64,000 nt of DNA. It comes from Thermoplasma sp. Kam2015. GTDB taxonomy: Archaea > Thermoplasmatota > Thermoplasmata > Thermoplasmatales > Thermoplasmataceae. The translations under genes were made by a program, and so were the position numbers. The stretch covers positions 1-64,000 of the forward strand of contig NZ_QJSM01000024.1 of the NCBI RefSeq assembly GCF_003205235.1, read 5' to 3'. Below, in pieces: positions 17,496 through 25,937 of the stretch. Under the pieces are notes generated by a model, which was not told the origin of the DNA, did not search any database, and saw nothing but the letters and a program-made list of their open reading frames with translations. Numbering within the stretch: the stretch's first letter is position 1; each line of letters begins with the position of its first letter.

Positions 17496-17517
17496 ATATC
17501 GATATCGGAATCGATAT
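17496..17517 (+). promoter_or_regulatory. Inverted repeat overlapping the padR start codon (likely operator)
   Basis: A perfect 8-base inverted repeat, ATATCGAT (17496-17503) and ATCGATAT (17510-17517), with a six-base spacer. Its right arm covers the first bases of the ATG at 17516. A TATA-like CTTTAAAT lies at 17483-17490. A leaderless gene with a dyad at +1 suggests autorepression by the PadR dimer. Confidence 0.55.
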
Positions 17518-17944
17518 GATGTTCGGCAACTTTGGAGCTTTTAAGAAGCGAGGATCACTCAGATACTGGATCTTATACCTCATTTACAGTAAACCCATGA
17601 GTGGCGCTGAGATCATGGACGAGATAGAGAAGCACAGTTTTGGTTTGTGGAGACCGTCACCCGGCTCCATATATCCAGCGCTTGAAACGCTGCTAAAGGA
17701 AGGGCTCGTCATCAGAAGACCGGATGGGAGATACGAACTGTCGGAGAAAGGCAAGGAGGATCTTGGCATAAATGGAATGACACAGTCCGATCATCTTAAG
17801 ACACCGGAAAGTGTCATAGATGAAATATACAGCTATGTCCAGTATCTTGAGGATATAGTGAGGAAGGAAGGTCAGCTATCTGAATTCGACAGACGGAAAC
17901 TTAAAGATATAGCGGATAAACTTCAGGAAATAGAGTCTAAATAG
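17516..17944 (+). CDS. PadR-family transcriptional regulator
   Basis: 142 residues. An N-terminal winged helix with the PadR hallmarks RYWILYLIYSKPMSGAEI (~16-33), then RPSPGSIYPALETLLKEGLV (~47-66) and the wing YELSEKGKE. The C-terminal helix (~105-140) is likely the dimerisation arm. It is first in an operon with a drug-type ABC exporter, the usual arrangement in which the regulator senses a toxic compound and derepresses the pump. The dyad over its start codon supports autoregulation. Confidence 0.9.
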   Translation: MMFGNFGAFKKRGSLRYWILYLIYSKPMSGAEIMDEIEKHSFGLWRPSPGSIYPALETLLKEGLVIRRPDGRYELSEKGKEDLGINGMTQSDHLKTPESVIDEIYSYVQYLEDIVRKEGQLSEFDRRKLKDIADKLQEIESK

Positions 17945-17954
17945 GTGATTTCAA

Positions 17955-18944
17955 ATGTCAATGATAAAGACGGAAAATCTGACAAAGATCTATCCCGGCG
18001 GTACGAAAGCCGTGGATAATTTGAACATAGAAATAGAGGAAGCGGAGATCTATGGCCTGCTTGGAAAGAATGGCGCCGGCAAGACCACAACGATAAAGAT
18101 GCTGACGACAGCCATCGAGCCTACCTCTGGAAACGCCATCATTGATGGTTATGATCTGAAGAGGGATAAAGAAAAGATAAGAAGGATAATAGGGGTAGTA
18201 CCACAGGATCTCACCACTGATGCTGATCTAAAGGGGATAGAGAACCTTAGAATGATTGCAGCATTCTATAATATACCAAGATCAGATGCAGATAAGAGGA
18301 TAAAGGATCTGCTTGATATAGTCGATCTCTCCGACTGGGGGAACAGATATGTCTCACAGTATTCTGGCGGTATGAGAAAGCGACTCGAACTCATATGCGG
18401 TCTTGTAAATTCACCCAGGATACTGTTTCTAGACGAACCTACTCTAGGTCTTGATGTGAATACAAGATCCAAGATGTGGAAATACATAAAGGATATACAG
18501 AAAGAGCTTGGCGTCACGATAATCCTGACATCTCACTACCTTGAGGAGGTCGATCAGCTTGCGGATAGGATATCCATAATCGATCATGGCAAGGTCCTCA
18601 TCACCGGAACACCAGAGAGCCTAAAGGCCAGCCTAAAAGGAGACGTAATCACGATGGAGTTTCAGTCAAAGGAAGAAGCCGATCTCGCCCGCGCATATCC
18701 TGGAGCATTACATGCTTCCCTAGCAGGAAATTATAAGGTGAGAATGAAAGTAGAAAACTCAGACACAGAACTTCCAAAGATACTATCTTACCTCATGGAA
18801 AGGAACGTCTCTCCTTCAACGATCAATGTCAAGAAACCCTCGCTGGATGAGGTTTTCCTCGAGTATACAGGATCCACAATAGATGATGATATAGATCCGG
18901 AACAGTTCAGAAGGATGATGCAGAATGTCAGGAGGTTGAGATAG
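17955..18944 (+). CDS. ABC transporter ATP-binding protein (DrrA/CcmA type)
   Basis: ATPase of an ABC-2 exporter. Walker A GLLGKNGAGKTTT (~34-46), signature QYSGGMRKRLEL (~134-145), Walker B ILFLDEPTLGLD (~155-166) and the H-loop TSHYLEE. A ~100-residue C-terminal extension, with the ESLKASLKGD region and DEVFLEYTG typical of DrrA-like ATPases, is present. It lies 10 bases after padR and its stop abuts the permease start, so the three genes form one operon. Confidence 0.94.
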   Translation: MSMIKTENLTKIYPGGTKAVDNLNIEIEEAEIYGLLGKNGAGKTTTIKMLTTAIEPTSGNAIIDGYDLKRDKEKIRRIIGVVPQDLTTDADLKGIENLRMIAAFYNIPRSDADKRIKDLLDIVDLSDWGNRYVSQYSGGMRKRLELICGLVNSPRILFLDEPTLGLDVNTRSKMWKYIKDIQKELGVTIILTSHYLEEVDQLADRISIIDHGKVLITGTPESLKASLKGDVITMEFQSKEEADLARAYPGALHASLAGNYKVRMKVENSDTELPKILSYLMERNVSPSTINVKKPSLDEVFLEYTGSTIDDDIDPEQFRRMMQNVRRLR

Positions 18945-19748
18945 ATGTCTGGTCTTGCACCGCTCACCGTGCGCGAAATAAAGAAATGGTATAGAAATCC
19001 AGTATATCTCATAGTGGGCCTCTTGCAGCCTGTTTTCTGGATAATACTGTTCGGGAGCGCCTTTGACATTTCTAAATTTGGCGGCCCGTTCGTTTCATCG
19101 TTCTTTGATGGCGCACCAGACTACATAACGTACATGATCGGTGGTATCTTAACGATCACTGGACTGTTCACCGGAATGTTCTCTGGAATCAACATAATCT
19201 GGGACAGAAGACTTGGTATACTTCAGAGATTCCTAGTTTCCCCCATTAAGAGAAGCTCCATAGTGTTCTCCAGAATCATCGCTTCAGTGGTTAGAATAAT
19301 AGTCCAGGTGGTTATACTCATTGCGATCGCTCTGATAATACCTGATGGCCTGAAAATATCCCATTCTTTCACCATCATTGATGCCCTGCTTATGGTGGCT
19401 GCGGTGTTGATGATCTCTTTCATATTTTCCTCAATATTCTCAATAATAGCCATAAGAATGACCAGAATGGAAACCATAATGGGTATAACGAATCTCGTAA
19501 ACCTGCCATTGATGTTCGCAAGTTATGCGCTGTTTCCACCCGATCTTATGGTTTCATGGCTCAGTGATGTTGCAAAATATAATCCGGTCTCATGGTCTGC
19601 GGAATCCATCAGGCTTTTGATAATATATGGAAATCTCTCTGGATCTCAGATTTCAACATTCGCTTCGTATATGATCTATCTATTCATACTGACCGTTATC
19701 ATGATCCTGCTGGTGTACTTCGTCTCTGAAAGCGGAATCAAAGAATGA
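18945..19748 (+). CDS. ABC-2 type transporter permease (DrrB-like)
   Basis: 267 residues with about six hydrophobic segments. LTVREIKKWYRNPVYLI at the N-terminus and the RRLGILQRFLVSPIKRSSI loop (~90-108) are typical of DrrB-like ABC-2 permeases; the loop is thought to contact the ATPase. WSAESIRLLI near 220 corresponds to the conserved C-terminal segment. It starts immediately after the ATPase stop. With the PadR regulator it likely forms an efflux pump. Substrate unknown. Confidence 0.92.
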   Translation: MSGLAPLTVREIKKWYRNPVYLIVGLLQPVFWIILFGSAFDISKFGGPFVSSFFDGAPDYITYMIGGILTITGLFTGMFSGINIIWDRRLGILQRFLVSPIKRSSIVFSRIIASVVRIIVQVVILIAIALIIPDGLKISHSFTIIDALLMVAAVLMISFIFSSIFSIIAIRMTRMETIMGITNLVNLPLMFASYALFPPDLMVSWLSDVAKYNPVSWSAESIRLLIIYGNLSGSQISTFASYMIYLFILTVIMILLVYFVSESGIKE

Positions 19749-20210
19749 AGATAGTCATATTTTTTCTTAACAATTATTCTTGAAAATTTTAGGGATCCTT
19801 TTTCCTTGCTGATCAAATGTATGCATCACATGCAGAAGTTGATCCATATAATCATAGAACTTAGGCTAGGATACATGATGTTGGCTGAATGGATGACGAT
19901 CGTATACCGCTATCTGCTTTCTTAGAATATAATGCTAGCTCATGAATATTTGACGAGAAGAATATCCATATTTAAATGCGGATCAAGAGAAGGTTGCTAG
20001 CCAGATGAAATTGGGATGCTGGCCATATGATATTGATGATCGCTCTTTATCGGCTAACCCGATAAATTCAACCCATCAAAATGCAGGCTGTTTCAAGGAA
20101 CGCATTAAACTTTATCATGGAGAGAATATCCTTCATATTTTTTAAACAACGAAGTTCCGATGGTTTGGAAAAATTATATTTCGTCTGCAGTAATATGAGA
20201 GGGAGATAAA
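19749..20210. other. Intergenic region with a hairpin
   Basis: No gene supported. A perfect 8-base inverted repeat TTTATCGG (20046-20053)/CCGATAAA (20059-20066) with a five-base spacer stands out. GGGAG at 20200-20204 is a plausible ribosome site for the next gene, unusual here because most genes look leaderless. Confidence 0.45.
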
Positions 20211-21359
20211 ATGGAAGTTATGGGGAAGATCGATCAGGGTGTAGTAAGCATCGAAAAAGACGGCAGGATAGTCTTTACAGTGGATTTATCCGGCAGATTT
20301 ATCTTCTATACAGATGGCAACGCCACATACAGGAGATCCCTTGAAAATAAATTTTTGAAAATAACGCACAATGGAAATACAAGAAAACTCGAACAAATCC
20401 CAGATGATCAGGCTCGTGAAATCGCAAATTCAGCATATGATTTTCTCAGGTCTTCACATGATAGCCTGCCGGAGGAAATAAGGGAGGCTGTTTCGCCGTT
20501 CCTGGACATGAACTATGAAAAACTTGTCCTTGATGCTGAAAAGATGAAGATCATATATGGCGGGGATATCCCAATAGTTCCACCTGATCAGTATTTCCCT
20601 GTATATGTGCAGGCTGAAACTGGATGCTCATGGAACAAATGTACCTTCTGCCGCCTATACAGAGACCGTACGTATGGTGTGCGTTCTCTTGAGGATTTTT
20701 CCAAACATCTCCACAGCATAAAGGAATTCTTCGGTAAGGGCCTGGCAGCAAGAAGGAGCGTTTTCATGGGCGATGCTAATGCTGTGAACATCGATCAGAA
20801 GGTGCTACTCCAGATGCTCGATATGATACAATCGGAGTTCAATTTGCCTATATTCTCGTTCGTCGATGCGATATCGACCCAGAAGAAGAAAAGCGAGATA
20901 CACTTTCAGGAGATGAGAGAGCATGGCCTCAAAAGGGTATACATAGGCCTGGAATCTGGAGATCCTGGCATACTGAGAATCTTCAATAAGCTGATGAACG
21001 TGTCAGAGGCCATCAATCTTGTAAATAAGATAAAGGGTTCCGGCATAAACGTGGGCATAATTCTGATGGCAGGAGCTGGCGGTAAGAAATTCTATAGAAA
21101 TCATATAGATAATACTGCTTCTGTTATATCGCAGATGGATTTGGGCAAGGGTGACATAATCTATATTTCGCCCATGTACGAATATGAGGATACCGAATAC
21201 TATAAGGTCGCACAGGATCTGGGCATACTATCCCAGGACGAAAAGATGAAACAGATAGATGAACTGAAGGCAAAAATAAGAGAAGAATTTCAGGAATTCA
21301 ATGGCAAACCTCTTGAATGCCCGATAGCACCCTATGATATAATGGAGGCAGTGTATTGA
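20211..21359 (+). CDS. Radical SAM protein of unknown function
   Basis: The cluster-binding motif reads GCSWNKCTFCRLY (~141-153), a C-x4-C-x2-C variant found in a subset of radical SAM proteins instead of C-x3-C-x2-C. Later SAM-fold landmarks are visible (FMGDANA, FSFVDA, YIGLESGDPGILR, IILMAGAGG). The N-terminal ~100 residues form an extra domain that begins with SIEKDGRIVF. No B12 domain is obvious. It overlaps the IdeR-like regulator gene by 4 bases, so expression is coupled to iron regulation. The reaction is unknown. Confidence 0.85.
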   Translation: MEVMGKIDQGVVSIEKDGRIVFTVDLSGRFIFYTDGNATYRRSLENKFLKITHNGNTRKLEQIPDDQAREIANSAYDFLRSSHDSLPEEIREAVSPFLDMNYEKLVLDAEKMKIIYGGDIPIVPPDQYFPVYVQAETGCSWNKCTFCRLYRDRTYGVRSLEDFSKHLHSIKEFFGKGLAARRSVFMGDANAVNIDQKVLLQMLDMIQSEFNLPIFSFVDAISTQKKKSEIHFQEMREHGLKRVYIGLESGDPGILRIFNKLMNVSEAINLVNKIKGSGINVGIILMAGAGGKKFYRNHIDNTASVISQMDLGKGDIIYISPMYEYEDTEYYKVAQDLGILSQDEKMKQIDELKAKIREEFQEFNGKPLECPIAPYDIMEAVY

Positions 21360-22012
21360 GCGTATTCGTTAGAAGATCGATAACCGAGGAGGATTATCTC
21401 AAGATAATTCAAGAACTAATGCTTTACAAGGGCTATGCGACACTGGCTGATATTTCTAAAAGTCTCAATGTTAAGAGGCAAAGTGTCAGAGATGAGATAA
21501 ATCATCTCATACTTCTTCACATGGTGGAGAAGATCGAACGGGGCAAATATCAGTTAACCATAGAAGGAAACCACGAGGCGAATAAATTTCTGAGAAAACA
21601 TCGAACTGCAGAAGTCTTACTTTCAAAATGTATAGGGATCCCATGGGAAAGGGTGGATGAGGAGGCCATGGGGATAGAGCATGGAATGACAGAAGAAATA
21701 ATACAGAGAACGCTGGAAAGGTTTGGTGTAACCCGATGCCCACACGGTAACCCGATACCGGATCCAGATGGTGAAGTTCAGGAGATAAACGATAAAAGCA
21801 TAATGTCCGTAGATGTCCCCAGAACTTTGAAGATAAGCAGGATCGTTTACGAAACAGATGAGATACTCCACTTTCTGGCAATGAATGATCTGCTTCCCGA
21901 TAGGGTAATTAAAGTATTGTCAACTGGCGATCCCGTAAATGCAGAAGTGGGCGGTAAACTTGTTAAAATACCGGCCTATATTGCAAATGCCGTAATGGTT
22001 ACTGAATATTAA
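21356..22012 (+). CDS. ideR: Iron-dependent transcriptional regulator (DtxR/IdeR family)
   Basis: 218 residues in three parts. A winged HTH (~8-65, ADISKSLNVKRQSVRDEINHL). A metal-binding/dimerisation domain (~66-150, TAEVLLSKCIGIPWERVDEEAMGIEHGM and TRCPHGNPIP). A C-terminal SH3-like domain (~155-218). Metal ligands of the family (Met/Cys, Glu, His) have counterparts. The start is TTG, overlapping the stop of the previous gene and preceded by GGAGG nine bases upstream, which decides it. It probably represses iron uptake genes when Fe2+ is bound. Confidence 0.92.
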   Translation: MSVFVRRSITEEDYLKIIQELMLYKGYATLADISKSLNVKRQSVRDEINHLILLHMVEKIERGKYQLTIEGNHEANKFLRKHRTAEVLLSKCIGIPWERVDEEAMGIEHGMTEEIIQRTLERFGVTRCPHGNPIPDPDGEVQEINDKSIMSVDVPRTLKISRIVYETDEILHFLAMNDLLPDRVIKVLSTGDPVNAEVGGKLVKIPAYIANAVMVTEY

Positions 22013-22064
22013 ATACGAAAATAGAGGATTTGCTTTTTCCCAGATGATTCATATCACATGAAAC

Positions 22065-23353
22065 TCAGCGCGTTAACCATTTTTCCTGCTTGTAGAAAGT
22101 GAAGAGTGCATAAATTGTGGAAACGAACATCATAAGGAGACCTATGATCCATATGCAAACACCTTTGCCCTATCGCCCTTCATCGTGGTTGATATTGATA
22201 CGCCGAAAATGACGGCTGAAGCTGTTGTCAGAAAATTTATGAAGGATCTCGCTACGAAGAACAGAGGCATATCTGGATCGCCTCTTAACCTATGAATTAG
22301 ATAGCTATCAAACCTCAATCTTGGCGTCATACCATAAAAGAACATGTGCATGTGAGGAACAATATATATGAATGTCAGCACGCCGATGACCAGAGTGAAT
22401 ATGGGAAGAAGATACATATATATGAGATCGAACGTGTACAGGGGCCCTGCCTTTCTCGCAGATCCACTCGCAATATCCTTGAAAAAGTACGTCCAGCCAA
22501 CCCTTCCCCATCTGATCTGCTGCTTGAAGAATTTCTTGAAGCTGCTGTACTGGTATGTGCGAGCATATACATCGTAATCCTTTACGGCTCTGTAACCGGT
22601 TCTTATTATATATGAGGTTATCTGCCTATCATCCCCAAGCACGCTTCTCTTTCCCATCACAATATTGTCCTGAAATTCACGGGACATCAAAAAGGGCTTG
22701 ATTACGTCCGTCCTGTACATGGAGCATCGACCGTCAAGAACCATCACTGAGCTCTTCCTAGACATAGATTTGAATATGACTTCTCTGACACGTTCAACGA
22801 ATTCCGAAGCATATGAAACAGGATGACCGTTCCTGAATATGCTGATATTTGTTCCAACACCACCTACATCGGCGTCAAGATACTTTATCATGTCCGCGAC
22901 TGCACCGGCGTCTATCACTGTGTCGCTGTCCAGAAACATAACAAGTGGCGTATGCACAAACTGCATTGAATGTGAAAGTATCCCCCTCTTTCCTCTATGC
23001 GGACTGACTCTGATAAAAGTGCATCCATGCTTCTCAGCGATGGATCTATATGGTTCGTCGCAGTCATCGCCGAAGACGAAAATTTTTGATCCCTGTTTAG
23101 AGGCCGCGATAACAGCCTCTTCGAATATTATTGGATCCTCCATGTACACGGGCATGACTATTGTGATGTCCTCTGCCGTAAACTTCTCTCCATTTTTTGG
23201 ATTGTGCGATTTTCTGTAAGCCAGTGAATTATAGCTGTTCACTATGTAATATATCGATGATATCAACCCGAATAAAAGCGCTATAATTTCAAGGATCCTT
23301 ATCGTATAATCACTATTGCCATCGCTAATAAAAATATAACTATGAATATGCAA
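22065..23353 (-). pseudogene. Processive family 2 glycosyltransferase (hyaluronan synthase-like), frameshifted at the 3' end
   Basis: An N-terminal helix (~18-40) is followed by a GT2 domain with VMPVYMED, FLDSDTVID (DxD), GDDRQ and QQIRWGRVG (QxxRW), the set seen in processive hyaluronan/chitin/cellulose-type synthases, then membrane helices. The open frame from a TTG at 23353 stops at 22142. One base out of frame, directly after, codes for another helix and YALFTFYKQEKWLTR before a stop at 22065-22067. That tail is the usual end of this family. A one-base deletion near 22145-22152 is the simplest reading: sequencing error, decay or regulation. Confidence 0.75.
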
Positions 23354-23394
23354 TGAAATTCGTTGATGAATTTAGGAAAATTATTTTGATCGAA

Positions 23395-24261
23395 TTATGT
23401 GGAGACGTAATATGAAAAATAAGATATATCCAATGTACTGATCGAAATGGGCTTCGTAAGCGAAAGAGTGAAGTGATCTGCATTGAGGATAAGGCTATAA
23501 TTCCCCAGCGTGTAATTGCCGGCCAAAGGAATCCGATCATCCGAAACAAGCAGATATTTTTCAAAAGATCCAGTGAATGAACCGTTGAGACCATAATTCA
23601 TAGCGGTCATGGTTATCGATTTCACAGTAGCAGGCGTACCATTGACGTATATCGTTTGATTGATGGAAATTGCGGTTAGAGATCTCTCAAGAACAGAAAC
23701 TGCAATGTAAAGTGAAGAGGAGGAAGATTCTGAGAAATTCTTTCCAACAAGATGGGCCAATGAAATGCAAAATGTATCGTTTGATATACGAACGAACATC
23801 GGCCCATAAAATACTGATCCGTCGGTTATAAAGTTTCCATAGTCTTTAATATAGATAGCGTCCAAGAAACTGGTCGACGGATAGGCAGATACATATCCTG
23901 ATTGTACATAGTCAACGGAATAGTTCTCATATACATTCTTCCCGGAGGAATTCACTAGAACACTGAATGATGCACTGAGAGAACCATAAGTCTCGTTAAT
24001 GAATGATAGATAGGTATCGAAGGTATTCCCAAAGCCTCCAGAAATTCCCGCAGGAAAATTTTGAACGAAGCTATGGCCCTCCATAACTTTAGCCGAGAAT
24101 GCATTCTCTGCGGCTATCGAATTCTGATAGAACTCCTGCTGCGATCTCTGTTCCTGCAATGGGACGTACCATGACGCATAAGCTGTCAAAAGCGTTACCA
24201 CTATCACAAATATAAGTACGGTACCGATTATCTCTGCGACAGCGTCATCGTCCTGCTTCAC
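23395..24261 (-). CDS. Type IV pilin-like (archaeal pilin/flagellin N-terminus) surface protein
   Basis: The N-terminus DDDAVAEIIGTVLIFVIVV is the archaeal class III signal/pilin pattern: a polar stretch, then a ~22-residue hydrophobic helix beginning A-E-I-I-G. A prepilin peptidase would cut near residue 6-7. The remaining ~250 residues are extracellular, Ser/Tyr rich, with several N-x-S/T sequons. 288 residues is long for a simple pilin. GTG start at 24261. It is a candidate subunit for the filament motor encoded at 36.1-40.2 kb, although not adjacent to it. Confidence 0.7.
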   Translation of the reverse strand: MKQDDDAVAEIIGTVLIFVIVVTLLTAYASWYVPLQEQRSQQEFYQNSIAAENAFSAKVMEGHSFVQNFPAGISGGFGNTFDTYLSFINETYGSLSASFSVLVNSSGKNVYENYSVDYVQSGYVSAYPSTSFLDAIYIKDYGNFITDGSVFYGPMFVRISNDTFCISLAHLVGKNFSESSSSSLYIAVSVLERSLTAISINQTIYVNGTPATVKSITMTAMNYGLNGSFTGSFEKYLLVSDDRIPLAGNYTLGNYSLILNADHFTLSLTKPISISTLDISYFSYYVST

Positions 24262-24404
24262 ATTAATTCAGCTAACTGATGTAGATAACTGTTTTCTCGA
24301 TTGTTTCATTATTTCTTCGATTCGACCAGGGTTCATCTACGCAGATCGCATGAAAGTCATCTATGCCAAGACTGCAACTTTTATTAGTTCATTATAATTG
24401 ATGG

Positions 24405-24971
24405 ATGTTGTTGCTGGTGGCATACCTCCTCGGCATTGCTGTGGGTCTTTCTCTCACGGCTCCTCCCGGACCTGTAAATTCGGTCATAATGTCTGAAAGT
24501 ATGAGATCAAAGGTGCATGGGATGAGCGTGGGAGCTGGTGCTATGACTGCAGACTTCATATTCTTCGTCATAGTATATAAATTTGGCAGACTTATACCGG
24601 AAACTTATCTTCATGCACTCTACATCATAGGTGCATTGCTTCTCTTTTATCTGTCTTATTCTGTTCTTAAATCTAAATCTTCTCAGAGAACCAGAGGTGG
24701 CAATTATGCGGTTGGATTCAGCATGGGCATAACTAATCCATTCCAGATATTGTGGTGGATAACAGTTGGACTCTTTTTCATAAGGTCATTTCACATTCTT
24801 GCTATAGCTGGCCTTTTTTCCGGAATTGTCATCTGGATAGTTACCTTCCCGTTGCTCATGAACAGATATGCCAAGAGATTTGAGAAATATGTTAAATTAT
24901 TCTCATTCATTGTGCTGTTCTCATTTGCCGTTTATCTTATGTTTTCTGGCATTTCATCCATTGCCAGATAG
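24405..24971 (+). CDS. LysE/RhtB-family exporter
   Basis: A 188-residue membrane protein with about six helices. The first loop APPGPVNSVIMSE matches the conserved G-P-x-x-P-G-P-like motif of LysE proteins, and GFSMGITNPFQILWW near 105 matches the second conserved N-P motif. The family exports amino acids or related small molecules. The ATG at 24405 is ~25 bases after an AT-rich TATA-like sequence, so it is probably leaderless. Substrate not predictable. Confidence 0.88.
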   Translation: MLLLVAYLLGIAVGLSLTAPPGPVNSVIMSESMRSKVHGMSVGAGAMTADFIFFVIVYKFGRLIPETYLHALYIIGALLLFYLSYSVLKSKSSQRTRGGNYAVGFSMGITNPFQILWWITVGLFFIRSFHILAIAGLFSGIVIWIVTFPLLMNRYAKRFEKYVKLFSFIVLFSFAVYLMFSGISSIAR

Positions 24972-25024
24972 TTATCTAGGAGTTCATCATATGGTATTGA
25001 TCCTTAATTTGAAATATTAGCTTA

Positions 25025-25034
25025 ACTTTAAATC
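25025..25034 (+). promoter_or_regulatory. TATA box of the usp gene
   Basis: CTTTAAATCC centred 25 bases before the ATG at 25055. Confidence 0.5.
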
Positions 25035-25054
25035 CTTGCTCAATATATTAAGCT

Positions 25055-25483
25055 ATGAAGATACTTGTGGCCTACGATGGATCAGATGGCTCTCAGAAGG
25101 CGTTGAGTTTTTCGCTGAATTTCAACAAGAGTGCCGATAAGATAATCGCACTGTATGTCTCACGCGATATAATCTCCGAAAGTGGACGGTTGACCTACAT
25201 ACCGGATACCATACTCGAACGTAAGGACAGCGAAGACGAGGCCATACTCTCCAGGGCCAAAAGCATTCTTGCGGCTTCCAATGTGGATTTTGAAGTTATA
25301 AAGAAAAATTCAGATGGAGTGGATGTTTCAAAGGTCATTGTCGATACTGCCAAGGAACTCCAATGTGATATGATAGTAACTGGGACAAGAAAACTCAGAG
25401 GTCTTTCGAAATACCTGCTTGGATCTGTCAGCGCCGGGATTCTAGCAATATCAAACGTACCGGTTATCGTTGTTCCACCATAA
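25055..25483 (+). CDS. Universal stress protein (UspA family)
   Basis: 142 residues in the alpha/beta Usp fold: ILVAYDGSDGSQKAL at the start and VTGTRKLRGLSKYLLGSVSA followed by NVPVIVV at the end. The ATP-binding pattern G-x2-G-x9-G-S is altered: where the second Gly is expected there is Lys (GTRK), although G-S of LLGSVS remains. It may therefore bind nucleotide weakly or not at all. Single-gene transcript with a clear TATA box. Confidence 0.92.
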   Translation: MKILVAYDGSDGSQKALSFSLNFNKSADKIIALYVSRDIISESGRLTYIPDTILERKDSEDEAILSRAKSILAASNVDFEVIKKNSDGVDVSKVIVDTAKELQCDMIVTGTRKLRGLSKYLLGSVSAGILAISNVPVIVVPP

Positions 25484-25937
25484 TTCTCGCAATGCGTCAA
25501 TATTTTTTAAGAATTCAGAACAACGCATTTAAGGAATCATCTATTGGCTATCAGCATAATATCAATGAGGCATTATTACACGATCGCTCGTAACAGCCAA
25601 CTGAGAATACTTTCATGTTAAAATGCTCTGAAATCCTCTCTCCCCTAAGGGCCGGAACTTTCTTACTTGTTTCATTGTAAATGCCTCTTATCATACCGGA
25701 TAATAACCCGCGATTCTACGTTCGATTCAGTGGCTTGCAGATGCATTGCGTTGAAAATTATATATGAGTCATTCATTCATCTTTAATCCCTTTTTGTTCG
25801 TAAGTTTTATCATTTGAAAAGGAACCTATGAACCAGATCAAATATTTTCCATCATAAGCATAATTAATTGCAAGCAGAGCCCATATAATTCTACTTCCGC
25901 ATGAAATCTTTATATCAACTGTATTGATATTAGACGG
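25484..25937. other. Intergenic region, possible decayed IS left end
   Basis: No gene supported. 25630-25675 (TCTCTCCCCTAAGGGCCGGA then CTTACTTG) faintly resembles the left end of the IS605-type elements (CTCCCTAAAGGTCGGAG then TACTGC). The 3' part holds the promoter of the permease gene. Confidence 0.3.
25908..25916 (+). promoter_or_regulatory. TATA box of the amino acid permease gene
   Basis: CTTTATATC centred ~26 bases before the ATG at 25938, consistent with a leaderless mRNA. Confidence 0.5.

Noticed and set aside
20033-20100. Possible C/D box sRNA around TTGATGA
   Set aside because: Box C is imperfect and no CTGA lies at the expected spacing.
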